Positions 8,642 to 16,866 of a stretch of 64,000 nt of DNA are shown in pieces (position 1 is the stretch's first letter; each line of letters begins with the position of its first letter). The notes beneath the pieces were generated by a model, which worked only from the letters and a program-made list of their open reading frames with translations, was not told where the DNA came from and did no database searches. This stretch comes from Mesorhizobium sp. YM1C-6-2 (GTDB lineage Bacteria; Pseudomonadota; Alphaproteobacteria; Rhizobiales; Rhizobiaceae), in assembly GCF_003666685.1 (NCBI RefSeq), contig NZ_RCIZ01000015.1, forward strand, positions 17,293 to 81,292, given 5' to 3'. The position numbers and the translations under genes were made by a program.

Positions 8642-9339
8642 CGTACCTCGAGCTTCGTGGCGTGAGCGCTGCCTACCAGGACGTCAATATCGTCTCGAAT
8701 ATCGACATCGACGTCGACGAGCGCGAAATCGTCGCGGTTGCCGGTACGAATGGTGCGGGAAAGTCGACGATCATCAAGACAATCATGGGCTTGATGCCGC
8801 GCTGTCGCGGCACGATGACGTTTCTAGGCCACAACCTGTTCGACTATGCGGCGGAAGACCGAGTGCGGCTTGGGATCAGCTATGTGCCGCAAGTCGCCAA
8901 CGTGTTTTCGTCGCTGACGGTGCTGGAGAACCTCAAGGTCGTCGAAGGCGTTCGGGACTTTCCCGGGAGATCGACTGAGATCTTTGATCTGTTCCCGGTT
9001 CTCGCCCAGCGCCGCCGTGCCCGGGCGTCGTCTCTTTCGGGCGGCGAGCGACAGCAACTCGCGCTGGCGCGCGCGCTTATGTCGAAGCCGAGTCTGATCG
9101 TCATGGACGAACCAACCGCGGCGCTGTCGCCTGCGCTGGCCACTCAGGTTTTCACCATGGTGCGTCAGTTGCCGGACATCGGCGTGGCGGTCCTGATCGT
9201 CGAACAGCGCGCACGCCAGGCCCTTGCCGTCAGCACGCGCGGCTACATCCTCGACAGCGGCAATATCGTGATGGCCGGGCCAGCTGCCGATCTGCTTGCG
9301 GACACCCGGATGGCCGATCTTTATTTGGGGCGGGAGTGA
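8638..9339 (+). CDS. ABC transporter ATPase, LivF type
   Basis: A 233-residue ATPase. It has Walker A GTNGAGKST (where most LivF proteins have GRNGVGKT or similar), the LivF-like GISYVPQVANVFSSLTVLENL, the signature LSGGERQQLALARAL, Walker B LIVMDEP and a VEQ switch instead of VEH, which is usual in LivF. Its ATG overlaps the LivG stop (ATGA). It completes the five-component importer; the molybdenum-hydroxylase genes follow after 10 nt, indicating one transcript. Confidence 0.92.
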   Translation: MTYLELRGVSAAYQDVNIVSNIDIDVDEREIVAVAGTNGAGKSTIIKTIMGLMPRCRGTMTFLGHNLFDYAAEDRVRLGISYVPQVANVFSSLTVLENLKVVEGVRDFPGRSTEIFDLFPVLAQRRRARASSLSGGERQQLALARALMSKPSLIVMDEPTAALSPALATQVFTMVRQLPDIGVAVLIVEQRARQALAVSTRGYILDSGNIVMAGPAADLLADTRMADLYLGRE

Positions 9340-9349
9340 CCGGCGAGCT

Positions 9350-9850
9350 ATGACGATCAATGCCAGAACCACGCTGACTTCATTTGTGGTCAACGGGGAT
9401 CCGCAAGAGGTTTCCGTGACCGGCGCGCAAACGCTGCTCAATGTGTTGCGCGAGGACCTGCATCTGACCGGCACGAAATGTGGCTGTAATCAGGGTATTT
9501 GCGGCGCATGCACGGTTCTTTGCGATGGCATGCCCATTCGGGCCTGTCTGGCTTTGGCCATGGTCGTAGACGGTCGCGACATCCTCACGGTCGAGGGTGG
9601 GAAAACCGACCCTGTGCTGTCCGTCGTCCAGCAGGCTTTTGTGGAGACTGGCGCGGTGCAATGCGGCTTCTGTACGTCTGGCATGATCATGTCGGCGACA
9701 GCGCTTCTGATGCGGAAGCCATCGCCTGACCGGCAGGAGATTCGCGAAGAGCTGTCCGGCAATTTGTGCCGCTGCACCGGCTACGCCAAGATCTTGGATG
9801 CAGTTGCGCTCGCTGCATCCCGCCTGCCGATCCAGGAGAGTGCGACGTGA
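9350..9850 (+). CDS. (2Fe-2S) subunit of a molybdenum hydroxylase (xanthine/CO dehydrogenase family small subunit)
   Basis: A 166-residue ferredoxin-like electron-transfer subunit. The plant-type cluster ligands are Cys46, Cys51, Cys54 and Cys66 (CGCNQGICGACTVLCDG region). The second, helical [2Fe-2S] domain has Cys105, Cys108, Cys140 and Cys142 (QCGFC and LCRC), the set that relays electrons from molybdopterin to FAD. I start at ATG 9350. Its stop overlaps the GTG of the large subunit. The FAD subunit is separate (14111-14989), as in CoxSLM, QorSLM and similar enzymes. Confidence 0.94.
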   Translation: MTINARTTLTSFVVNGDPQEVSVTGAQTLLNVLREDLHLTGTKCGCNQGICGACTVLCDGMPIRACLALAMVVDGRDILTVEGGKTDPVLSVVQQAFVETGAVQCGFCTSGMIMSATALLMRKPSPDRQEIREELSGNLCRCTGYAKILDAVALAASRLPIQESAT

Positions 9851-12174
9851 GCCAGGTATCCGAACTAGGCGCATCCATGCCGCGGCTCGAGGCCTCTGCG
9901 AAGGCGACTGGCGTCGCACGCTATACGGCAGACCTGGCGTTCCCAAACATGTTGCATGGCGCAGTGTTGATGAGCACCAGCGCGCATGCACGCATCAAGT
10001 CGTACGACGTCAGTGCTGCGCGGGCTTTGCCCGGTGTCCGGGCGGTCATGACCGGAGCCGATATCCCTCGCAAGCGCTTCGGCCTGATGATAGCCGACGA
10101 GACGGCGCTGGCGATCGACAAGGTGCGCTACATCGGTGAGCCAGTTGCCGCCGTGGCTGCCATCGACCGCGAGACGGCTCTGGCGGCTGCTGAGTTGATC
10201 CAAGTAGAATACGAGGATCTCCCCGGTGTTTTTACCCCGGACGAGGCCATGATGCCGGATGCCGCCATAGTCCACGAGACATTCGCGGCATATCCAAAGA
10301 ACTTCGACTGCATTGCCGACGGCAACGCCATATCGATTGCGCAGGTTCTGTCCGGCGACCCCGATGAAGCCTGGGCTGAGGCGGACGTGGTCGTCGAGGG
10401 GGTTTATGAAACTCAGGCGCAGTACCACGCCTATATGGAGCCGGTGGCCGCAGTCGCCGATGTCGACGGCCTCGGTCGTGTCACCGTGTGGTCGTCGACC
10501 CAGAGCGTGTTTCGCACCCAGATATGCATCGCAGAGGCGCTCGACCTGCCGCGGGCCAAGGTGCGCTCCATCAGCCCGTACGTCGGCGGCGGCTTCGGCG
10601 GAAAATCCGAGCCGGGTGTTCAGATCATCGCCGCACTTCTTGCCAGAGAGACCGGCCGTGCGGTGAAGGTCGTGCTGTCGCGCCAGGAAGACATGATGAT
10701 GATGCGCTCGCGTCATCCTGCGCGGATCCATCTCAAGACCGGCGCGCGGCGTGATGGCACTATCTTGGTTCGGACAGGCAGCGTCGTGATGGATGGCGGC
10801 GCCTATGCCGACGACAGTCCGGCCGCCATGCACATGGTCCTGCACTTTCTGCGCGGGCCGTACCGTGTTCCGCATCTGAGATTCGACGGCCGGGTCCTGT
10901 ACACAAACAAGCTGCGGGCTGCGGCCTTCCGCGGAGTTGGCAACGCGCAGGCGACATTCGCCTGCGAATCTCAAATCGACGAGCTGGCCAGGAAACTCTC
11001 GCTCGATCCGATCGACTTGCGGTTGAGGAATGTGCTGCAACAGGGCGACAGCTGGCTTGGCAAACATCCGATAGGTTCGGCATCGATCGGCGAATGTCTG
11101 CAGCGTGTGCGCTCCGAATCCAATTGGGATGCTCGCCGCGCTGCGTTGGCCGAGGCCCCGACATCCAAGAGCGGCAAACGCCGCGGTCTCGGGGTCAGCA
11201 GCGTCGTCTATACCTGCGCCTATCTCTCGACCAGCGCCATCGTCCGACTACTCGATGATGGAACGGTGACGATCGCCACCGGCGCGGTCGATATCGGCCA
11301 GGGCTCAGATACCGCGATCGCGCAGATGTGCGCCGCCGCGCTGAGGCTTCCGGTCGACTCCGTCAATATCGTGCAGGCGGACACTGACGCCACGCCATTC
11401 AACTCCGGCACCAATGCCAGCCGTATTACCTACATGCTCGGACAGGTGATCGCGCAAGCAACGGACGACATCGTCAGCCAGCTTTTCCCGCATGCCGCGG
11501 AGCTTTTGGAATGCTCGGTCGAGGACGTTGAGCTGGTTCCTGGCGGGCGCGTCGCGATCAAGGGCGTGAAGGAGCGTTTCGTATCGTTCGCGGACTGCTC
11601 TCGCCGTGCTCATTTCAAGGCGGGCGGCCCGATCATCGGCCGCGGTTCCTACGTCTTTCGCGTGGAGGAGCCGGACACCGAGCTCACCATCAACAAAGGC
11701 ATGATGTCGCTCGCGGCGATCGGCACCTATGTTTTTGGTGCGCAAGTCGTCGAAACGGAAGTGGATGAGGTCACCGGCAAGGTCGAAGTTGTCGAGGCCT
11801 GGTCGGCGCACGATGTCGGCCGCGCCGTCAATCGTCAGGCGGTGGAAGGGCAGATCGAGGGTGGCCTGGTCCAGGGCATCGGCTTCGCGCTCATGGAAGA
11901 GTTGGTGTGGAGTGACGGCCAGCTCACCAATCCGAGCTTCATGGACTACAAAATTCCCTGCTCGCTGGATGCGCCCGAGAATATCCACGCGATTGTTATC
12001 GAAAATCCGGAACCGACACATCCGTTTGGAGTGAAGGGGATCGGGGAGCCGCCTGTCATCGGTATCGCCCCCGCAGTTGGGAACGCAGTCGAGCACGCCG
12101 TGAACGTCCGTGTGCGTCAGCTTCCAATCACAAGCGAACGCGTTCTGCGCTGCTTGCTCGATCGCGGGTCCTAA
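9847..12174 (+). CDS. Molybdopterin-binding large subunit of a xanthine/CO dehydrogenase-family hydroxylase
   Basis: A 775-residue catalytic subunit starting at GTG 9847, which overlaps the stop of the Fe-S subunit (GTGA); upstream in-frame ATGs lie inside that gene. The family motif GGGFGGK is near residue 250 and the substrate-channel motif FRGVGNAQ near 360. The C-terminal VKGIGEPP carries the likely active-site Glu734 that activates the Mo-bound hydroxide. There is no AYRCSFR-like loop with the Se/Cu-binding Cys of true CO dehydrogenase, so this is probably a hydroxylase of an aromatic, N-heterocyclic or aldehyde substrate. The exact substrate cannot be told from sequence. Confidence 0.93.
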   Translation: MSQVSELGASMPRLEASAKATGVARYTADLAFPNMLHGAVLMSTSAHARIKSYDVSAARALPGVRAVMTGADIPRKRFGLMIADETALAIDKVRYIGEPVAAVAAIDRETALAAAELIQVEYEDLPGVFTPDEAMMPDAAIVHETFAAYPKNFDCIADGNAISIAQVLSGDPDEAWAEADVVVEGVYETQAQYHAYMEPVAAVADVDGLGRVTVWSSTQSVFRTQICIAEALDLPRAKVRSISPYVGGGFGGKSEPGVQIIAALLARETGRAVKVVLSRQEDMMMMRSRHPARIHLKTGARRDGTILVRTGSVVMDGGAYADDSPAAMHMVLHFLRGPYRVPHLRFDGRVLYTNKLRAAAFRGVGNAQATFACESQIDELARKLSLDPIDLRLRNVLQQGDSWLGKHPIGSASIGECLQRVRSESNWDARRAALAEAPTSKSGKRRGLGVSSVVYTCAYLSTSAIVRLLDDGTVTIATGAVDIGQGSDTAIAQMCAAALRLPVDSVNIVQADTDATPFNSGTNASRITYMLGQVIAQATDDIVSQLFPHAAELLECSVEDVELVPGGRVAIKGVKERFVSFADCSRRAHFKAGGPIIGRGSYVFRVEEPDTELTINKGMMSLAAIGTYVFGAQVVETEVDEVTGKVEVVEAWSAHDVGRAVNRQAVEGQIEGGLVQGIGFALMEELVWSDGQLTNPSFMDYKIPCSLDAPENIHAIVIENPEPTHPFGVKGIGEPPVIGIAPAVGNAVEHAVNVRVRQLPITSERVLRCLLDRGS

Positions 12175-12216
12175 GCTCGTTCGCGTCTTTTTGTTTATCA
12201 ATACCAGGAGGTTAGT

Positions 12217-13254
12217 ATGGCTTATGCACTCGGTGAACTGAAGCTGTTGGCTCCCGTTCCGCATCCGACGACAAATTTCGCCCCTATCTGGCTGGCGAAA
12301 GCGCTTGGCTATTCAGATGACGAAGGGCTGGATTTGCGCATCGAGTGCGTCGGGTCACCGAAGAATGCAGTCGAAGGTGTTATTGCGGGGCGCGGTGACA
12401 CGACGTTTGTGAACGTTGTTTTCACCTTGCTCGCTCGCGAACGCGGAATCGGACTCCGTCCTTATTATGCCTTTGTGCGAACGCAGAACCGCGCCTTCTC
12501 GGTAGCGCGTGACAGCGCGACCAAGTCGCTGAGCGACCTGCGAGGCAAGACGATCGGGCTCCACTACGACGACCCGGAACTGCGCCAGTTTGCGAGCGCC
12601 GCGTTGATCGGAGCATCGGTAGATCCAGACAAAGACGTTTCCTTCGTTCCCCTGCCCGGATCGCAGCTCGATGCGCCGCGGATGGCGAAGGCCATTCGTG
12701 ACGGCGAGGTGGACGCGGTTTGGCAGCTTGACGTCCTAGCAGGCCTGATGGAGGCGGAGGGCGTTCCGCTGCGACTTTTGCCGTCTTCGGTTATCGATCC
12801 CCTTACCCCTTCCTCATGCTTCAACGCACGGGATGAAAACCTGGAGGCACGGCCGGATGCGTTCGGTGCGCTGGGGCGTGCCATGGCCAAGTCGACGCTG
12901 TTTGCGCTGACCAACCCAGAAGAAGCCATCAAGCTGCTTTGGAAGCGTTATCCGGAATCCGGCCCAGCCGCAGGCGAGGACCCGGCTCGGGTTTTCAAGC
13001 GTGAACTGGCCGCGCTTCGGATCCGTCTTGCCGGACATCGCGTCGACGCAATGCCGGACCCGCGTTGGGGTGCTATTTCCGTCGATGAAATGACGAAGTG
13101 GCAGGACTTCCTGCTCCAGACGAAGTCGATCGGAACCAAGCGTGACCCATCGATTTATTTCTCGGACGCCCTGGTATCGCGATTCAACGACTTCGATGCC
13201 GAAGCCGTTCGCGCTCAGGCCACGACCTTCTCGCTTGAAGAGGAAGAGGCCTAG
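12217..13254 (+). CDS. NMT1/THI5-like substrate-binding-fold protein without signal peptide
   Basis: A 345-residue type II periplasmic-binding-protein fold of the SsuA/TauA/THI5 kind: HPTTNFAPIWLAKALGY at the N-terminus, a GRGDT loop, LRGKTIGLHYDDPELRQFA mid-protein and a DAVWQLDVLAG segment. The start is well set (AGGAGG seven nt before ATG), yet the N-terminus MAYALGELKLLAPV has no signal peptide or lipobox. No permease or ATPase of the matching SsuBC type is nearby. It may therefore be a cytoplasmic enzyme built on this fold, as are Thi5 and, to my recollection, 4,5-dihydroxyphthalate decarboxylase, or a binding protein that lost export. A decarboxylase acting after the Mo hydroxylase is an inference. 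Confidence 0.75.
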   Translation: MAYALGELKLLAPVPHPTTNFAPIWLAKALGYSDDEGLDLRIECVGSPKNAVEGVIAGRGDTTFVNVVFTLLARERGIGLRPYYAFVRTQNRAFSVARDSATKSLSDLRGKTIGLHYDDPELRQFASAALIGASVDPDKDVSFVPLPGSQLDAPRMAKAIRDGEVDAVWQLDVLAGLMEAEGVPLRLLPSSVIDPLTPSSCFNARDENLEARPDAFGALGRAMAKSTLFALTNPEEAIKLLWKRYPESGPAAGEDPARVFKRELAALRIRLAGHRVDAMPDPRWGAISVDEMTKWQDFLLQTKSIGTKRDPSIYFSDALVSRFNDFDAEAVRAQATTFSLEEEEA

Positions 13255-13258
13255 TCTC

Positions 13259-14107
13259 ATGATCGTTTATCCGTTTGAGGCTGGCGGTATCACAACCAGG
13301 GTACTCACTGCTGGCGACACTGGCCCGGCGGTGCTCCTGCTGCACGGATTTACCTCGCGTGCGGACCGGTGGCAAAACACGGTCACCAGCATGGCGGCTC
13401 AAGGTTATCGGGTGTTCGCACCCGATCTGCCTGGGCACGGGTTCGCCGAGAAAAGGCTGGCATCCAACCACTCGGTCTCCGGCTATCGGGATTTCGTAAT
13501 CGACCTCATGAACCGGCTCGGCATAGAGCGCGCATCATTGGTCGGAACCTCGCTCGGCGGTCATGTCCTGGCAGCGGTCGCGAAAGAGGAGCCGGATCGC
13601 GTGGAGAATCTGGTGATGGTCTGCAGCATGGGGCTCGAAGCTCTGCCTGCCGAGAAAGTTGCGGCGATCCGTGCCGGCCTCACCGATATGAGCGTCAATG
13701 CCATACGCCAACGCCTCCTGTCCGTGTTCACCGATCCTCGTTTCGTGACCGATGAACTGGTGCGGGAAGACATGCTGATCAATACGTCGCCCGGCGCGGG
13801 GGCTAGCCTCGGCAAGTTCGGGGATTATCTCTCGTCCGGCTTCAACGATGACCTGGTCCTGGACGATCTCGTGAGTTTGGACAGCAGGTTTCCGTTGCTG
13901 ATGATCTGGGGCGAGAACGACAAAATCGCACCGCCACGGATCGCCTACAATGCTCACGAACGGTTGCCGCATTCGCGCGTTGCGATGATGCGGCAGGTTG
14001 CTCACACGCCGTACATCGAGAACCCCCCCTTGTTCGAATCGATTCTCCTGAAGTTCATCCAGGGGAAGGGCGATGTAAGTTCCTCTGACGTTGAATATCG
14101 GGGATGA
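13259..14107 (+). CDS. Alpha/beta hydrolase, meta-cleavage-product (MhpC/BphD)-like
   Basis: A 282-residue soluble hydrolase, ATG 4 nt after the previous stop. Motifs: LLHGF at 27-31 (oxyanion hole), VGTSLGG at 95-101 (nucleophile Ser98), WGENDK at 217-222 (acid Asp221) and VAHTPYIENP with His249. The last motif, a His followed by a PxxExP-like stretch, is frequent in carbon-carbon hydrolases that split ring-fission products, but esterases and haloperoxidases look alike. Sitting between Mo-hydroxylase subunits, it likely acts on a product of that enzyme (inference). Confidence 0.82.
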   Translation: MIVYPFEAGGITTRVLTAGDTGPAVLLLHGFTSRADRWQNTVTSMAAQGYRVFAPDLPGHGFAEKRLASNHSVSGYRDFVIDLMNRLGIERASLVGTSLGGHVLAAVAKEEPDRVENLVMVCSMGLEALPAEKVAAIRAGLTDMSVNAIRQRLLSVFTDPRFVTDELVREDMLINTSPGAGASLGKFGDYLSSGFNDDLVLDDLVSLDSRFPLLMIWGENDKIAPPRIAYNAHERLPHSRVAMMRQVAHTPYIENPPLFESILLKFIQGKGDVSSSDVEYRG

Positions 14108-14110
14108 CGG

Positions 14111-14989
14111 ATGGCAGAGCCTGTGGAGTTCTATGAACCGCGCACGATTGCCGAAGCGGTTGCAGTTCTAGCGTCGGTCCCGGATGCTTGCTGCCTCGCC
14201 GGCGGGCAGACGCTGGTCGCCGGCATGAATATGGGGCCGTTGTTCAGACCTCCCGCGTTGGTCAGCCTTCAGCGAATTGACGAGTTGAAAGGGATCACGC
14301 AGCGGCCCGACGGAACCGTCGTCGTCGGGGCCATGGTCACTCACCGAACCGTGGCACAGTCCGAACTGTTTGGCGGTGGACTGGAAGTCGTGCGTGAGGC
14401 AGCAGGGTGCATCGCGCATCCAGCGATCCGGACAATGGGCACTATCGGAGGATCGATCTGCCATGCCGATCCTGCAGCCGATTATCCCGCCGTTCTCATC
14501 GCGACGGACGCCACAGTCGTGGTTACCGGGCCATCGGGGATTCGCGAGATCCCAGCGGCGGAGTTCTTCGTCGACTTCATGACAACGTCAATTGAGCCGG
14601 ACGAATTGGTGACTGCCATAACGTTTCCGCCTGCGCCGGCAGACGCCGTCAGCGTGTACGAGAAGTTCACACGTGCCAGTGGCGATTTCGCAACGGTATC
14701 CGTCGCCCTGGCGCTGAGCCTGCGTCATGGCCGCTGTGAGAGCGTGCGTATCGCGCTTGGGTCATGCGGTCCGACGCCGGTACGCGCGGCAGCGGCAGAG
14801 CAGCGATTGGTGCAAACGTCCCTTGATGAATCCGATGTCCAGGACGCAGGCAGGATTCTGTGTGACGCAGCAGCGCCAATGGACGATGTGCGAGGCACTG
14901 CGGATTACAAACTGATGCTGATACCGCGGCTGCTGGGCCGAACTATTCAGCGTGCCCAAGAGCGAGCTGTAGCCTGGCGGGTCGAATGA
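14111..14989 (+). CDS. FAD-binding subunit of the molybdenum hydroxylase (CoxM/QorM-like)
   Basis: A 292-residue flavoprotein of the CO-dehydrogenase medium-subunit family. FAD-binding motifs are LAGGQTLVAGM near residues 30-40 and RTMGTIGGSICHADPAADYPA near 106-125, followed by the C-terminal CO_deh_flav_C region. It completes the S-L-M heterotrimer with the 9350 and 9847 products and passes electrons from Fe-S to an acceptor. The unusual feature is its separation from the other two subunits by the NMT1-like and hydrolase genes; all still run on one strand with 3-42 nt gaps. Confidence 0.92.
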   Translation: MAEPVEFYEPRTIAEAVAVLASVPDACCLAGGQTLVAGMNMGPLFRPPALVSLQRIDELKGITQRPDGTVVVGAMVTHRTVAQSELFGGGLEVVREAAGCIAHPAIRTMGTIGGSICHADPAADYPAVLIATDATVVVTGPSGIREIPAAEFFVDFMTTSIEPDELVTAITFPPAPADAVSVYEKFTRASGDFATVSVALALSLRHGRCESVRIALGSCGPTPVRAAAAEQRLVQTSLDESDVQDAGRILCDAAAPMDDVRGTADYKLMLIPRLLGRTIQRAQERAVAWRVE

Positions 14990-15153
14990 GTTAGAGCGTT
15001 ACAGGGCGCCCTGGGGAAAAATCCTCGTCCCACCCGGCGGTGAGGAACCACATGCGCTTTCGTCAAGGACAAACGGCGCATCGTCTCGCGCGGTCGCCTT
15101 AGTGAATATTCCTCGGGCAGCCAAACCAAAAACGTCAATCGAAAGGTCATGAG

Positions 15154-15618
15154 ATGGAGCTCAAGGACTCGGTGAGAATACCGAAGGACCGCGAGACAGT
15201 CTGGCGGGCTCTGAATGACGCCAATGTCTTGCGTGAAGTCATTCCCGGCTGTCAGGAATTGGTGCAGGATTCGGCGGACAGTATGACCGGACAAATCGTC
15301 CTCAAGGTGGGACCCATCAAAGCCAAGTTCAGCGGCCGCGTGACATTCAGCGATGTAGTCGCACCCGAGGGCTACACTATCACGGGCGAGGGAAAGGGGG
15401 GTATCGCCGGCTTCGCTAAGGGTACCGCGCTGGTCAGGCTGGATGCGGACGGTCCGGACGCAACGGTCCTCCGCTACGACGTCAACACCGAGGTAGGCGG
15501 CAAGATTGCCCAGCTTGGCGCGCGTCTGCTCGATTCCACAGCCAAGAAGCTCGCCAAGCAGTTTTTCGATGACTTCAACAATCTCGTGAGCGACGGAGCG
15601 GCTTCTGGCTTAGCCTAG
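15154..15618 (+). CDS. CoxG-like SRPBCC protein (carbon monoxide dehydrogenase subunit G family)
   Basis: A 154-residue START/SRPBCC-fold protein: opening IPKDRETVWRALNDANVLREVIPGC, then a VGPIKAKFSG motif and G-rich IAGFAKGTA. In Oligotropha coxG is an accessory gene of the CO dehydrogenase cluster, and the family is found with many Mo hydroxylases. Many CoxG proteins have a C-terminal membrane helix; this one ends after the SRPBCC domain. It follows the FAD subunit by 164 nt, in which CAGGGCGCCCTG (15002-15013) is a 12-bp palindrome. It is probably the last gene of the operon and supports maturation or membrane association of the hydroxylase (inference). Confidence 0.87.
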   Translation: MELKDSVRIPKDRETVWRALNDANVLREVIPGCQELVQDSADSMTGQIVLKVGPIKAKFSGRVTFSDVVAPEGYTITGEGKGGIAGFAKGTALVRLDADGPDATVLRYDVNTEVGGKIAQLGARLLDSTAKKLAKQFFDDFNNLVSDGAASGLA

Positions 15619-15687
15619 ATGGTCGAAGAGGGTGAGGGTCGGCACTCGTAGACGCCCGCTTGCTCTTCCGCAGGTCCATTTGGCGCG

Positions 15688-16800
15688 CTACAGCGAGAGG
15701 TCGAAAAGAACTTTGACGGAGCTTGCACCCGACTTGACCATGGAGATGCCCGCCTGGAAATCCTCGAGCGGGATCCTGTGGGTGATGATGTCGTCCATCG
15801 GCAGCAGCTTCTCTTCCAGCATCCGGATCGCGATCGGATAGCAATGCGGGCTCAGATGCGAGCCGCGAATGGTCAGTTCCTTGCGATCGCCGATGATGGT
15901 CCAGTCCACGGTCGCCGGCTGGGTGAACAAGCTGAACTCCACGAAAGTGCCGAGCTTGCGGATCATCTCGAGCCCCTGTCCGACGCCGGCCGGATTGCCC
16001 GTCGCCTCGATATAGACGTCGCAGCCATAGCCTTCGGTCATCTCCTTGACGGCCTTGACCACATCTTCGGCGCGCGGGTTCAGGCCGACATCCGCGCCGA
16101 CCTGGCGCGCGGCGGCGAGGCGGTCGTCATGCAGGTCGATCGCGACGATGCGTGCCGCGCCCTTTAGTTTCGTCGCGGCCACCATGCCGAGGCCAAGGGG
16201 ACCGCAGCCCGCGATGACCACCGTGTCCTGCAACTGGATGTTGCCTTGCTGGACCGCGTGGATCGCGCAGGCGAGGGGCTCGATGAAGGCGGCGTGATCC
16301 GGCGGAATCGTATTGGGCACCTTGTAGTTTATGGCGTTGGCCGGAAACAGCATGTAGTCGGCCCAGGCGCCCGGCGTGTTCTGGCGGAAGCCGTAGACGT
16401 CGTTGATGTCGCACATCCAGTGCTGGCCGTTGCGGCAGAAGCGGCATTGGCGGCATGGGACGATCTGCTCGGAAATGACCCGATCGCCGATCTCCAGCCC
16501 GTATTTCGGCCCGGCTCCTTCGCCCAGTCCCACGACCTCGGCGATGAACTCATGACCGGCGGTGATCGGCGGCTGGCAGTAACCGCCGGGGGCGTCGGGC
16601 GTACCCCAGAACATGGGCGCGCCGAGATAGCATTTCAGGTCGCTGGCGCAGATGCCGGCATAGTGTATGCGGGCCAGCACCTCTCCCGGCCCGGCAGCCG
16701 GTACCGGCAGTTCCTCGAGCCGGTAGTCTTCGGGGCCGTGGCAGACCACGGCCCGCATCGTCCTCGGCAGGGCGCGATGCTCTGTTGTCACTTCTCCCAT
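15688..16800 (-). CDS. Zinc-containing medium-chain alcohol/polyol dehydrogenase
   Basis: A 370-residue MDR dehydrogenase. Catalytic-zinc region: Cys51 (GICASD) and His83-Glu84 (AGHEF). Structural-zinc cysteines: 116, 119, 122 and 130. The Rossmann motif GCGPLGLG lies near residue 200. The N-terminus and the CASDLKCYLGAPMFWG segment resemble threitol/erythritol-type and threonine/sorbitol dehydrogenases, so a polyol substrate is plausible. GGAGGA precedes the ATG. It is the last gene of the minus operon that starts with the FAD-linked oxidase. Confidence 0.88.
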   Translation of the reverse strand: MGEVTTEHRALPRTMRAVVCHGPEDYRLEELPVPAAGPGEVLARIHYAGICASDLKCYLGAPMFWGTPDAPGGYCQPPITAGHEFIAEVVGLGEGAGPKYGLEIGDRVISEQIVPCRQCRFCRNGQHWMCDINDVYGFRQNTPGAWADYMLFPANAINYKVPNTIPPDHAAFIEPLACAIHAVQQGNIQLQDTVVIAGCGPLGLGMVAATKLKGAARIVAIDLHDDRLAAARQVGADVGLNPRAEDVVKAVKEMTEGYGCDVYIEATGNPAGVGQGLEMIRKLGTFVEFSLFTQPATVDWTIIGDRKELTIRGSHLSPHCYPIAIRMLEEKLLPMDDIITHRIPLEDFQAGISMVKSGASSVKVLFDLSL

Positions 16801-16866
16801 ATCTTCCTCCGCTGAAGCTTCACGCTAGGCTGAACAATCGTCGACGTCGCCAGAAAGGCCTGCGTC

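Noticed and set aside
9847..12174. True aerobic CO dehydrogenase (CoxL)
   Set aside because: The form I Cu/S-binding loop motif around AYRCSFR was not found, and the operon contains an organic-solute importer and hydrolase.
15002..15013. CAGGGCGCCCTG palindrome as a terminator
   Set aside because: No loop and no T-run; too short for a stable hairpin, and CoxG probably belongs to the same transcript.
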